The translations under genes were made by a program, and so were the position numbers. Source: JAHRVQ01 sp029941905 (GTDB taxonomy: Bacteria; Pseudomonadota; Gammaproteobacteria; Pseudomonadales; Azotimanducaceae). From it: a stretch of DNA of 64,000 nucleotides. This document shows positions 1 to 8,007 of this stretch, one piece after another. The notes under the pieces are model-generated. The model searched no databases. It was not told the DNA's origin and saw only the letters and a program-made list of their open reading frames with translations. Numbering within the stretch: position 1 is the stretch's first letter; every line of letters starts with the position of its first letter. The stretch spans positions 83,458 to 147,457 of the forward strand of contig JAPYTQ010000009.1 in the NCBI GenBank assembly GCA_029941905.1, given 5' to 3'.

Positions 1-1
1 G

Positions 2-199
2 ATCTTTGATTTTCCATCCTGGGGCAAGTCGTGGTATCAATTAACCCTGGGACAAATCAGTGATTTAAAAAATAAGCGAACAACCGCCATTGCTGCCTAT
101 CAGCAGATTGTCGATCAACAGGACTATCCGTCTCCGGCAATCCTGGCCGCTGCCCGAAAGGGCCTAAAAGTTCCGTTTTCCCTCAACCCCCTTCCATAA
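2..199 (+). CDS. C-terminal end of a TPR-like protein (5' end outside window)
   Basis: The frame is open from base 2 to a TAA at 197-199 and gives a 65-residue tail. The sequence is alpha-helical, with an alternating pattern of aromatic and small residues (WYQLTLGQ, then TAIAAYQQIV, then AILAAARKGL) typical of tetratricopeptide-like helices. No catalytic motif is visible in this stub, so the function cannot be assigned. It ends about 50 bp before the crotonase gene on the same strand and could be an unrelated upstream neighbour. Partial gene; the start lies outside the window. Confidence 0.6.
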   Translation: MFDFPSWGKSWYQLTLGQISDLKNKRTTAIAAYQQIVDQQDYPSPAILAAARKGLKVPFSLNPLP

Positions 200-250
200 T
201 TGCGCGGCTGCCTCTAATCTAGGTGTCCATACCAACACACGGTACATACA

Positions 251-1156
251 ATGGAAGAATTCGAGAACATCATCTACGAGGTAGAGAATGGCCGGGCACG
301 AATCACCCTGAATCGGCCAGAGAAGCTCAACGCACTCAGCTTGCAGCTTCAAGCAGAACTCAACGAGGCGCTATGGGAGGCAGACAACAACAACGATGTC
401 CACTGTGTCATCATACGAGGTGAAGGCAGGGCTTTCTCGGCAGGGTATGATCTTACAGGCGGTGGCGGCAACGTACCGGTGTCACGCATCCAGTCAGAAC
501 AAAACAGCTATCGTGGCGGCCGTTCCATCGATGATGATGCCTGGCAACTAGAACGAGCCCAGCGATATCGTATGGCTATCTTCGATATGCACAAACCAGT
601 CATCGCCCAGGTCCACGGTTATTGCCTGGCAGGCGGAACAGATATCGCACTGCTCTGTGATATGGTCATTTGTACTGATGATACGAAGTTTGGTTTCCCG
701 CCAGCCCGGGATCTTGGTGCCCTACCTAATAACATGTGGATTTACAATGTGGGGCCCCAGTGGGCAAAACGCCTGATGCTAACCGGTGACACTATCAACG
801 GCGTCGAAGCGCAGCAGATTGGTCTGGTGTTAAAGTCCGTACCACAACAATACCTTGAACAGGAAGTTGAACAACTGGCAGATCGCCTCGCGATGATTGA
901 CCCGGATCTGTTGTCCGCCAACAAACGGATTATTAACACCGCACTGGAATTAATGGGCGCCCGTACCCTGCAGCGAATGGCTGCAGAAAATGATGTGCGT
1001 GGCCACAACACGAAAGGCGCTGCCGGCTATATGAAATCATTCAGGGAAAAGGGTCTCAAGGAAACCCTCAGGGAACGGGACGAAAAGTTCGGCGATGGTC
1101 GTGCAAGAGTCAATGGCCCTGAACTTCGTGACGAACATGGCAAGCTCATTGATTAG
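251..1156 (+). CDS. Enoyl-CoA hydratase/isomerase (crotonase) family protein
   Basis: A 301-residue crotonase-fold protein, predicted to hydrate or isomerise an acyl-CoA thioester in the cytoplasm. The N-terminal family signature (ITLNRPEKLNALS, about residues 18-30) is clear. The first oxyanion-hole strand is AFSAGYDL and the second is the GYCLAGGTDIALLCDM segment. It is slightly longer than the usual ~260 residues because of an insertion after the first oxyanion strand and a charged C-terminal extension. No strong Shine-Dalgarno precedes the ATG, but the start matches the family N-terminus. It is the first gene of a + strand cluster; the next gene starts 12 bp downstream. The acyl-CoA substrate is unknown; the downstream ring dioxygenase suggests an aromatic or alicyclic acid pathway (inference). 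Confidence 0.88.
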   Translation: MEEFENIIYEVENGRARITLNRPEKLNALSLQLQAELNEALWEADNNNDVHCVIIRGEGRAFSAGYDLTGGGGNVPVSRIQSEQNSYRGGRSIDDDAWQLERAQRYRMAIFDMHKPVIAQVHGYCLAGGTDIALLCDMVICTDDTKFGFPPARDLGALPNNMWIYNVGPQWAKRLMLTGDTINGVEAQQIGLVLKSVPQQYLEQEVEQLADRLAMIDPDLLSANKRIINTALELMGARTLQRMAAENDVRGHNTKGAAGYMKSFREKGLKETLRERDEKFGDGRARVNGPELRDEHGKLID

Positions 1157-1168
1157 GAGTCTATTTTA

Positions 1169-2107
1169 GTGGAAACAACGTTACTGGGCCGCACTGAGAT
1201 CGAAGTTAGTGTTGCTGGCCTGGGTTGTGGTGGGCATAGTCGGCTAGGCATCTCAAATGGAAATTCGGAGGCGCATGCCACCGCTATTGTTGAATTTGCC
1301 ATGGACCTCGGTATCAATTTTATCGATACCGCCAGAGCCTACGGCACTGAAGCTGCGGTTGGTTCAGCCATCAGAAACAAGCGGGACAAGATTGTCGTTT
1401 CTACCAAATCCTCCCCGGGCAGAACCGGTAAATTGCTGTCAGGTCAAGCCGTGGTCGAGTCTCTCGAGAAAAGCCTTGTTCGCCTGCAAACCGATTATGT
1501 TGATGTGTTCAATCTTCATGGTGTAACTGCAGAGCAGTATCCCCATTGCGTTGAAGAAATACTTCCCGCCCTCAAGAAACAACAGACGCTGGGTAAGATT
1601 CGATTTCTTGGTATTACCGAGACCTTCGTCCGGGATCCGTCTCACGACATGTTAAAACTCGCTCTTCCGGACGATTATTTCGACGTGATCATGGTTGGCT
1701 TTAACCTGCTGAACCCTAGTGCCAGACACTCGGTCTTCCCTTTGACTATCAGGAACAATGTTGCGACGCAGATCATGTTCGCTGTTCGGCGTGCACTGAG
1801 TCGCCCGGATGCACTATTGGAGGTTATTCAGCAATTGGTTTCAAGCGGGGAAATTGACAAAGCAGCTATTGATGGTGAATCCCCTTTGCGTTTCCTAAAA
1901 GAGAATCCCGATATCAATTCGATCGTCCAGGCTGCCTATCGTTTCTGCCGCCATGAACCCGGCGCTACAGTCGTGCTGACCGGTACGGGCAGTAAAGCGC
2001 ACTTGTCTGAAAATGTGAATTCGATTCTGGCGGACCCACTGCCTGACGAGGCGATCCGAGAACTGACATCAATATTCGGTCGCGTGAATTCAGTGTCAGG
2101 TAACTAG
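1169..2107 (+). CDS. Aldo/keto reductase family oxidoreductase
   Basis: A 312-residue aldo/keto reductase of the NAD(P)H-dependent (alpha/beta)8 barrel family. The family signature NFIDTARAYG carries the catalytic Asp and Tyr, KIVVSTKSS supplies the Lys, and VDVFNLHGV the His, so the catalytic tetrad looks intact. Translation starts at GTG, supported by AGGAGT at 1155-1160 with normal spacing; that RBS overlaps the end of the crotonase gene, so the two are probably cotranslated. The C-terminal part is unusual in length and spacing compared with simple AKRs, so the substrate cannot be predicted. In this operon it could reduce an aldehyde or ketone intermediate formed after ring oxygenation (inference). 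Confidence 0.87.
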   Translation: METTLLGRTEIEVSVAGLGCGGHSRLGISNGNSEAHATAIVEFAMDLGINFIDTARAYGTEAAVGSAIRNKRDKIVVSTKSSPGRTGKLLSGQAVVESLEKSLVRLQTDYVDVFNLHGVTAEQYPHCVEEILPALKKQQTLGKIRFLGITETFVRDPSHDMLKLALPDDYFDVIMVGFNLLNPSARHSVFPLTIRNNVATQIMFAVRRALSRPDALLEVIQQLVSSGEIDKAAIDGESPLRFLKENPDINSIVQAAYRFCRHEPGATVVLTGTGSKAHLSENVNSILADPLPDEAIRELTSIFGRVNSVSGN

Positions 2108-2132
2108 TTAAAAATACTGCAGGTAATGACCA

Positions 2133-3110
2133 ATGGAAGTGAAGCTCAAGCACCAGGAAAATGAATCCGGAGACCAGGCTGTTGCCAATCAAGGTTTCGG
2201 GAGAATCACGACCGAAGCACCGCCGCACTTCGACTCCATACTGGACGGGGATGCAGCCATCCGCTTCTTCACTGACAACGGATTCGCCGTTTTGCAAGCC
2301 GGTCTTGAGGAGCTGGAGATCACCGAGCTAAACCGCTTCTTTGACCGAACTCAGCAAGAACGTCCTGAATCCTGGGGATTGACTGAGAAGAGAAAACCAC
2401 ATCATCGAGGCCAGGGGCTGATCTTTTCCCAACCGCTGCTGGACTATCCTGAACTCGATCACTATACCCAACATCCCAGAACATTCCCTCTCGTCTCAGC
2501 GTTGTTGGGCGGTGAAGATAAAGTCCGTTTCAGTGAATTCAACTTAAGGGAAACACCGGCGAACGCCGGTACCGGTGCAATGAATTTTCATCATGATGCG
2601 GTCGTCGAGGACCGGTTTATCCGTGCGCCCTACATGCCCTGTGACTGGCTTTGCGCTATTCACTACCTCACCGAAGTCAACGAACATACCCCATCGTTTT
2701 GTGTCGTACCCAAAAGCAACCAGTATGAAACACTCAAAGAGGCTTTTAACGAACTCGGTGAAAACTATTCTGAAGTGCCAATCTACGGCCCTGCCGGTAC
2801 CTGTGTCATGTACGACACGGCGCTGTACCACACCCGTTATGATGGTGATGGCAAGCAGTCCCGCCGAACCTGGCATCAATATTATGCCCGGGGCGGCTGG
2901 CTGGGCAGCTCCCTGCCAACAACTAACAAGTACGTTCGTGCGCCCTCGCCGGTGCTAACCGACTGGAATCTGTTTCCCGAGCGTCTTGCTTTTCATCCAG
3001 ATCCCAAAAAACGACTTTTCTTTTCACACTGGAATACAGCCCAGGGCGAGTGGGTTGCGTCTGGTTTTGATGCTAAGGTCCGCAAATCAATGCCGCGGGG
3101 AAATCAATGA
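2133..3110 (+). CDS. Phytanoyl-CoA dioxygenase (PhyH) family protein
   Basis: A 325-residue Fe(II)/2-oxoglutarate-dependent oxygenase of the PhyH family. The iron-binding H-x-D is HHD at residues 153-155 within NFHHDAVVED. The distal His is in LYHTRYDGDGKQSRR, whose Arg residues are candidates for binding the 2-oxoglutarate carboxylate. PhyH enzymes hydroxylate unactivated carbons in the cytoplasm; the substrate here is unknown. The gene overlaps the Rieske alpha gene by 4 bp (ATGA), so translation is coupled to a second, unrelated oxygenase. Two further PhyH genes lie in the window at 19737 and 42581. Confidence 0.87.
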   Translation: MEVKLKHQENESGDQAVANQGFGRITTEAPPHFDSILDGDAAIRFFTDNGFAVLQAGLEELEITELNRFFDRTQQERPESWGLTEKRKPHHRGQGLIFSQPLLDYPELDHYTQHPRTFPLVSALLGGEDKVRFSEFNLRETPANAGTGAMNFHHDAVVEDRFIRAPYMPCDWLCAIHYLTEVNEHTPSFCVVPKSNQYETLKEAFNELGENYSEVPIYGPAGTCVMYDTALYHTRYDGDGKQSRRTWHQYYARGGWLGSSLPTTNKYVRAPSPVLTDWNLFPERLAFHPDPKKRLFFSHWNTAQGEWVASGFDAKVRKSMPRGNQ

Positions 3111-4444
3111 ACCTGATCACACGCCAGAACTGGGTAGACAACGATAACGGACTCGTAGATCGAAGAATTTTCTCTGACGTCGAAATTTATCAGACTGAAC
3201 TAAAAAAGATATTCGCCCGGGGCTGGAATTTCATGTGCCATGAATCGCAAATTCCTGAATCCGGTAACTTTTTCCTTAACTACATCGGCGAGGACCAGGT
3301 CATTGTAGTCAGGGATCGAAACCAGCAGGTCCAGGTACTGCTCAATTCCTGCCCCCACCGCGGCAATACGGTCTGCCGGGCGGATCAGGGTAAAACCCGC
3401 TCATTTTTCTGCTCGTACCATGGTTGGAACTTCGACCTCGATGGCAAACTGGTAGGCGTGCCGGGATTCGAACCTTTTTACAAGGGAGATCTGGATAAAG
3501 ATAAATGGGGCCTCGCCAAAGCAGCCCAGGTCGAAAGTTACAAAGGCTTTGTTTTTGCGACACTGGATCCCGATGCCATCGCCCTTGGCGATTTTCTTGG
3601 CTGGGTAGGTCGACTTGGGTTGGATCTGATTGCAGAACAGGGTGATGTTGAAGTAGTCGACGGCATCCAGAAAAACCGTATCCAGTGCAACTGGAAACTG
3701 GCGGTTGACAACCTGTTTGACTGGTACCATCCCAAGGTCAGCCATGCTTCGGCAATTAGAACCGGAATCATGTCTGAAGAATCCATGTACCCGATGAGCC
3801 AGATGGTTATTCTGGGTGAATATGGTCATGCTATCGGCGGGCCCGGTGTCAGTGAAGATGAACAGCGGCGACTGGAAGAAAAATATGCCGATCTTTACTC
3901 CACAGCTAACCTTGAAAAACCGAAGTCGCCAAATTCCTGGCGTGCCAACCAACAAGCAATTCAGGAACTCGGACCGGTGGGTATCCGCTCGAAAGGCCAC
4001 CCCAATATTTTTCCCAATCTCTGGGTGTCTACCGGTGGGACACAACTTTGTTTGCGTCTTCCAAAGGGACCGCTTGAAACCGAGCTCTGGTGGTTCACCT
4101 TTGTAAACAGAAACCTGTCAACAGAAACGAAACGACGGATAATCCAGGGGGCGATCCATTTTTTTGGCCCTGCAGGAATGCTGGAACAGGACGATGGCGA
4201 GAACTGGAGCCACTCAACCAGGGGGTCCCGGGGAGTGGTTACCGGTGATCGCCCCCTTAACTTTAGAATGGGATTGGGTCAGGACAAAGTGAGATCCGAT
4301 CAGTCGGGTCAGTCCAGTATTGAAACCGTCGTCAATGAACACGGCCAACGCTGGACCTACCGATCATGGCAGGAATGGATGAAGGCCGACAACTGGTCGG
4401 ATCTGGTGAAAAACCACTCCCCTGAACCAAAGGGGCAGGTTTGA
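3107..4444 (+). CDS. Rieske non-heme iron ring-hydroxylating dioxygenase, alpha subunit
   Basis: A 445-residue oxygenase large subunit. The Rieske [2Fe-2S] ligands are C82-x-H84 and C102-x-x-H105 (CPHRG and CSYHGW). The catalytic mononuclear iron site is D205-x-x-H208 and H213 in DNLFDWYHPKVSH, including the bridging Asp that passes electrons from the neighbouring Rieske centre. Length and domain order match the aromatic-ring dioxygenases (naphthalene, biphenyl, cumate types). With the beta subunit and the dihydrodiol dehydrogenase directly downstream, it is predicted to cis-dihydroxylate an aromatic ring. No ferredoxin or reductase gene is present nearby, so electron transfer must be supplied from elsewhere. 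It overlaps the PhyH gene by 4 bp and the beta gene begins 2 bp after its stop. Confidence 0.93.
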   Translation: MNLITRQNWVDNDNGLVDRRIFSDVEIYQTELKKIFARGWNFMCHESQIPESGNFFLNYIGEDQVIVVRDRNQQVQVLLNSCPHRGNTVCRADQGKTRSFFCSYHGWNFDLDGKLVGVPGFEPFYKGDLDKDKWGLAKAAQVESYKGFVFATLDPDAIALGDFLGWVGRLGLDLIAEQGDVEVVDGIQKNRIQCNWKLAVDNLFDWYHPKVSHASAIRTGIMSEESMYPMSQMVILGEYGHAIGGPGVSEDEQRRLEEKYADLYSTANLEKPKSPNSWRANQQAIQELGPVGIRSKGHPNIFPNLWVSTGGTQLCLRLPKGPLETELWWFTFVNRNLSTETKRRIIQGAIHFFGPAGMLEQDDGENWSHSTRGSRGVVTGDRPLNFRMGLGQDKVRSDQSGQSSIETVVNEHGQRWTYRSWQEWMKADNWSDLVKNHSPEPKGQV

Positions 4445-4445
4445 T

Positions 4446-5000
4446 ATGCCTGAACAATCAAATACCGAGCCATCAAACACCGAGCTATCAACCCCGGATC
4501 TTATGCTCCTGCAATTCGAGGTGGAGCAGTTTCTCTACCACGAAGCAAAACTGTTAGACGAGCGCCGTTATGACGAATGGATAAATCTGTTAACGGAGGA
4601 TATTCACTACTGGATGCCAATCCGCCGCACCACAACAACCAGGGAAATCAACAAGGAATTTACAGAACCAGGCGCCATGGCCTTTTTCGACGATGATCTG
4701 GAAATGTTAAAGATGCGCGTAAAAAAAATGGCCGCTGGAAACGCCTGGTCTGAAGACCCGCCTTCCCGAACTCGCCACTTCGTGAGCAATATTCATATAA
4801 GTGGCGTCCAGGGAGATGAGATCAAAGTTGAGCTGAACTTTCACCTTTATCGAACCCGTCTTGAAAGCGAAGAGGATAGCTGGATCGGTCGAAGGCAGGA
4901 TCTGATCCGGCGGACTGACAACAGCTTCATGCTCGCCCGCCGTCACATTTTTTTAGAGCAGACGGTGATTCTCTCGCAGAATATGAGCAGTATGTTTTAG
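4446..5000 (+). CDS. Ring-hydroxylating dioxygenase, beta subunit
   Basis: A 184-residue small subunit of a Rieske dioxygenase, with the NTF2-like cone fold expected from the segment EVEQFLYHEAKLLDERRYDEWINLLTED (given in part here) followed by YWMPIRR. This subunit is normally structural in an alpha3beta3 hexamer. The C-terminal RRQDLIRR and ARRHIFLEQ segments also match the family. The gene starts 2 bp after the alpha-subunit stop, which supports co-production at equal stoichiometry. The N-terminal ~18 residues are a Glu/Ser/Thr/Pro-rich tail containing a repeated NTEPS/NTELS motif. Confidence 0.92.
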   Translation: MPEQSNTEPSNTELSTPDLMLLQFEVEQFLYHEAKLLDERRYDEWINLLTEDIHYWMPIRRTTTTREINKEFTEPGAMAFFDDDLEMLKMRVKKMAAGNAWSEDPPSRTRHFVSNIHISGVQGDEIKVELNFHLYRTRLESEEDSWIGRRQDLIRRTDNSFMLARRHIFLEQTVILSQNMSSMF

Positions 5001-5018
5001 CACAAGGGAAAATGAACA

Positions 5019-5870
5019 ATGGCGCGTCTTGAAAACGAAGTCACTTTGATTACCGGTGGCGCCTCTGGTCTTGGGTTGGCCATCGTTGAGCGATTTCTGC
5101 AGGAAGGTGCGAACATTGCGGTGCTCGACAAATCCTCCGATGCCATTGAATCCTTAAAGACAAAAGTCCATGACCTGGGATACGACGATAAATTGCTAAC
5201 CATCCCTGGTGATGTACGCGTTTACGACGATAACGCAACGGCAGTCTCTGCCTGCGTCGATAAATTCGGAAAACTTGACTGTATTATTGGTAACGCGGGT
5301 ATCTGGGACTTTTCGAAGTCGCTCATCGGCTTACCGGTGGACACTCTGGATGAGTCGTTTGACGATTTGTTTCACACCAATGTAAAGGGCTACCTGAATC
5401 TTGCGAAAGCTGCTCTGGAACCACTCACCCGTAGTCGTGGCTCGATGATTTTTACAGCGTCAAATGCAGGCTTTTACCCCGATGGTGGCGGACCATTGTA
5501 CACCGCAACCAAACATGCCGTTGTCGGTTTAATCCGCCAATTTGCGTTTGAACTGGCACCCTACATCCGGGTTAACGGCGTCGCGCCGGGAGCCATTGAT
5601 ACCAATTTGCGAGGTTCGACCGCACTTGGACAAGCGGAACAGGTAATTCCCGGCGAGGCGCTCGCCCAATCCATTCCCGATATCGTACCCGTGGGTGTTA
5701 TGCCGACGCCAAAAGAGTATGCCGGTGCTTACGTATTCTTCGCATCCCGGGAGGACAATATCCCTTCAACCGGCGTCATTCTGAATCATGATGGAGGTGT
5801 TGGCGTCCGGGGATTTACCAGAACCCGTGGCGGTGACAAACTGGCTCAGAAGCTGGGCATTACCGACTAG
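5019..5870 (+). CDS. cis-dihydrodiol dehydrogenase, BphB-like SDR
   Basis: A 283-residue short-chain dehydrogenase closely resembling biphenyl or cumate cis-dihydrodiol dehydrogenases. The NAD-binding motif is TGGASGLG (about residues 12-19), the NAG motif is GNAGIWDFS, and the catalytic residues are S148, Y161 and K165 (TASNAG, then YTATKHA). The long matching blocks GFYPDGGGPLYTATKHAVVG and FELAPYIRVNGVAPG are characteristic of the BphB branch. It would oxidise the cis-dihydrodiol made by the upstream dioxygenase to a catechol, with reduction of NAD. No ring-cleavage dioxygenase follows, so the pathway must continue elsewhere. RBS-like AAGGG precedes the start; the next gene is convergent. 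Confidence 0.9.
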   Translation: MARLENEVTLITGGASGLGLAIVERFLQEGANIAVLDKSSDAIESLKTKVHDLGYDDKLLTIPGDVRVYDDNATAVSACVDKFGKLDCIIGNAGIWDFSKSLIGLPVDTLDESFDDLFHTNVKGYLNLAKAALEPLTRSRGSMIFTASNAGFYPDGGGPLYTATKHAVVGLIRQFAFELAPYIRVNGVAPGAIDTNLRGSTALGQAEQVIPGEALAQSIPDIVPVGVMPTPKEYAGAYVFFASREDNIPSTGVILNHDGGVGVRGFTRTRGGDKLAQKLGITD

Positions 5871-5880
5871 GTGCATCCGT

Positions 5881-6753
5881 TTACTGGTTTTTAGCCCCCA
5901 CCTGCTGCGACAGTACAATAGCCACCCCACCCAGTGTTGCTACAGAAGCCAGCACCAGACGGAGCGTTGCGGGTTCGGTCAGCAACAGAACACCACCGAA
6001 TGCCGCAATCACCGGCACGGAGAGCTGAACAGTAGCAGCCTGAGTTGCGCTCAACCCTGAAAGAGCCGCATACCAGATGACATAGCCACAACCTGAGGTA
6101 ATGGCCCCGGATGCCACAGCGAGTATCAGTCCATAAACAGAACTGTGGAAGTGTGGTAGAAAGAACAGGCTGACAAGAAGCACCAGCGGTACAGAATACA
6201 AAAAATTCCTCGCTGTCGCTTCAAGCGGATCCGCCGTACTTCTGCCCAGGAGCGAATAAAACCCCCAGGCAATACCGGCGACAATCATCAGTGTCGCTCC
6301 CAGTGGATCGGGTGCCGTAACGCCCGGAAGCACTAGGTAGATAAGCCCCAGTATCGCCAGTACAAAACCTATCCAGGAAACCACTGGGAACTTCTCACCT
6401 TCGCGAAGCGCCACCACGAACATCGTAAGTTGAACCGCCCCAAACAGTAGTAAGGCACCGGTACTCGCACTGAGAGAAAGGTATGCAAAGGAGAAGAAAA
6501 CCAAGTAGATCAACAGTGCTGCTACCGTCCGCCAATTCGTCGGTAACCGTGAATAGGAACCGCCCCGAAACATCAGGATCAAACCCAGCATCAACGCTCC
6601 GGCAATTGTTCTGGCGGAAGTGAAGGTCGCAGCATCAATCAAATCGCCAGCCAGCGCCAGGCGGCACAGTAGAGAGTTTGCGGCAAAAGCTAGCATGGCT
6701 ATCGCCGTTAATACCGCTGTATGGGTGATCGTTTGTTGTCTTGCTTCTGGCAT
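5881..6753 (-). CDS. EamA/DMT-family membrane transporter
   Basis: A 290-residue integral membrane protein with about ten hydrophobic helices arranged as two similar halves, as in the drug/metabolite transporter superfamily. The second-half EamA signature is visible in ATLMIVAGIAWGFYSLLGR, followed by GAITSGCGYVIWYAAL and LSVPVIAAFGGVLLLTEP. Members usually export amino acids, metabolites or drugs at the inner membrane. It converges on the dihydrodiol dehydrogenase gene with an 11-bp gap and is divergent from the small gene at 6884. Substrate unknown. Confidence 0.87.
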   Translation of the reverse strand: MPEARQQTITHTAVLTAIAMLAFAANSLLCRLALAGDLIDAATFTSARTIAGALMLGLILMFRGGSYSRLPTNWRTVAALLIYLVFFSFAYLSLSASTGALLLFGAVQLTMFVVALREGEKFPVVSWIGFVLAILGLIYLVLPGVTAPDPLGATLMIVAGIAWGFYSLLGRSTADPLEATARNFLYSVPLVLLVSLFFLPHFHSSVYGLILAVASGAITSGCGYVIWYAALSGLSATQAATVQLSVPVIAAFGGVLLLTEPATLRLVLASVATLGGVAIVLSQQVGAKNQ

Positions 6754-6883
6754 AACGCCAGTATTTCATTGTAAAACAACGACCTCAAGTGGTGCTATGA
6801 TTCCTTGTGAAGCGACCCACAAATCGATTCGCCAATCAGGGAGGCGAGTTGGCCGCCATAGAGTTCGAACACAGGAGTCTGTC

Positions 6884-7147
6884 ATGACAGAAACGGAATT
6901 AACCAATCACGAAGTCACTATCTGTTTAAAGGGTGGTGCGGTACTCGGCCCCTATCGTGCAACCTGGAGTAAAGACAAACCAACCGATGTCAGGGAACTG
7001 ACCATCGAGTATGAAAACTTCCTAAGGGGTGTTGATCAAAAGCGATTTAAATATCACCTCCACGATCTGCACTCCCATACCGCACATTCAGTGATTCTGA
7101 AATTTGACAACGTCACGGCAATCTATGATCAGGTAACGCTCAGCTGA
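6884..7147 (+). CDS. Small conserved-looking hypothetical protein (87 aa)
   Basis: The start at 6884 is chosen because AGGAG lies at 6873-6877 with 6-bp spacing; the frame extends further upstream, but without an RBS and overlapping the EamA gene. The 87-residue product is soluble, begins MTETELTNHEVTICLKGG, and has a mixed beta/alpha character with a His-rich segment (KYHLHDLHSHTAHS, about residues 58-71). No signal peptide or membrane helix is seen. The family is not recognised. The His cluster could bind metal, but this is only a suggestion. It ends 7 bp before the stop of the convergent SDR. Confidence 0.6.
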   Translation: MTETELTNHEVTICLKGGAVLGPYRATWSKDKPTDVRELTIEYENFLRGVDQKRFKYHLHDLHSHTAHSVILKFDNVTAIYDQVTLS

Positions 7148-7154
7148 TAATGGC

Positions 7155-7922
7155 TTATTCAGGTAGGGAACGTCGGCGTAACCGCTGCATGCCGTGCAGC
7201 CATCGGTCAATATCATCGCCTTTGCGTCGCACATAGTCTTCAACTTCAGGATGTGGTAGGACATGAAAGCGTTCTTGCCTGATGCATTCGACGACAGTAT
7301 CAGCAAGCAGATCCGGTTCAATAATGCCATCGGTCTGGCCATCACCCAGACTCTTGGGTGCCATTGCGGTGTTAACTCCCTGGGGACATAGAACTGATAC
7401 CTTAATACCATCATCAGCATGGGTAATAGAAATGAATTCAGCCAACTTAACGGCGGCTGCTTTCGTGACGGTGTACGGACCAGAGCCAATAGCTGCCAAT
7501 AATCCTGCCGCCGAAGCCGTATTCAGCAGATAGCCATCACCACGCTCAATCATCCCCGGCAGCACTGCCCGGGCTGCGTACAGATGCGACATTACATGTA
7601 GTTCCCATTGCTGCTGCCACACCTCATTTTCCGCATCAGTCAGCAGCCCTGCGCCACCGGCGCCAGCGTTTGAACAGAACAGGTCGATTTGCCCATGTCC
7701 AGCAAGGGTACGCTCAACCACACCCATGATCTGGCTTTCATCGGTGACGTCGCATACCTCGCCTGAGCAACCTAGCTCAGCAGCCGCAGCCTGAACGGCC
7801 TCTTCTACCAAATCTACGAGCACCACGGCTTTTGCACCTTCTTCCAGAAAAGCTCTGCCCATTGCCTGGCCAATACCACCACTGCCACCAGTGATTACTG
7901 CGACTTTATCTTGTAGTTCCAT
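7155..7922 (-). CDS. Short-chain dehydrogenase/reductase (SDR) family protein
   Basis: A 255-residue classical SDR. The coenzyme motif is TGGSGGIGQ near the N-terminus, the structural motif is CSNAGAGG, and the active site comprises the Ser in NTASAAGLL and YTVTKAAAVKLAE with the Tyr-x-x-x-Lys pair. VDLV after the second strand suggests NAD preference (acidic residue). It is a cytoplasmic oxidoreductase with unknown alcohol or ketone substrate. A weak AAGGAT lies upstream of the ATG. It sits between convergent and same-strand genes and has no clear operon partner. Confidence 0.87.
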   Translation of the reverse strand: MELQDKVAVITGGSGGIGQAMGRAFLEEGAKAVVLVDLVEEAVQAAAAELGCSGEVCDVTDESQIMGVVERTLAGHGQIDLFCSNAGAGGAGLLTDAENEVWQQQWELHVMSHLYAARAVLPGMIERGDGYLLNTASAAGLLAAIGSGPYTVTKAAAVKLAEFISITHADDGIKVSVLCPQGVNTAMAPKSLGDGQTDGIIEPDLLADTVVECIRQERFHVLPHPEVEDYVRRKGDDIDRWLHGMQRLRRRSLPE

Positions 7923-8007
7923 AATTTCAATAAATCCTTAATGTGAGATGCCAGAACCATATATCCAGCTGGCTATCTACGCAAGGATTTGTGTGGGTGG
8001 GTAATAG

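Noticed and set aside
3401..4045. Long minus-strand frame opposite the Rieske alpha gene
   Set aside because: It is antisense to a gene with complete iron ligands and has no recognisable domain.
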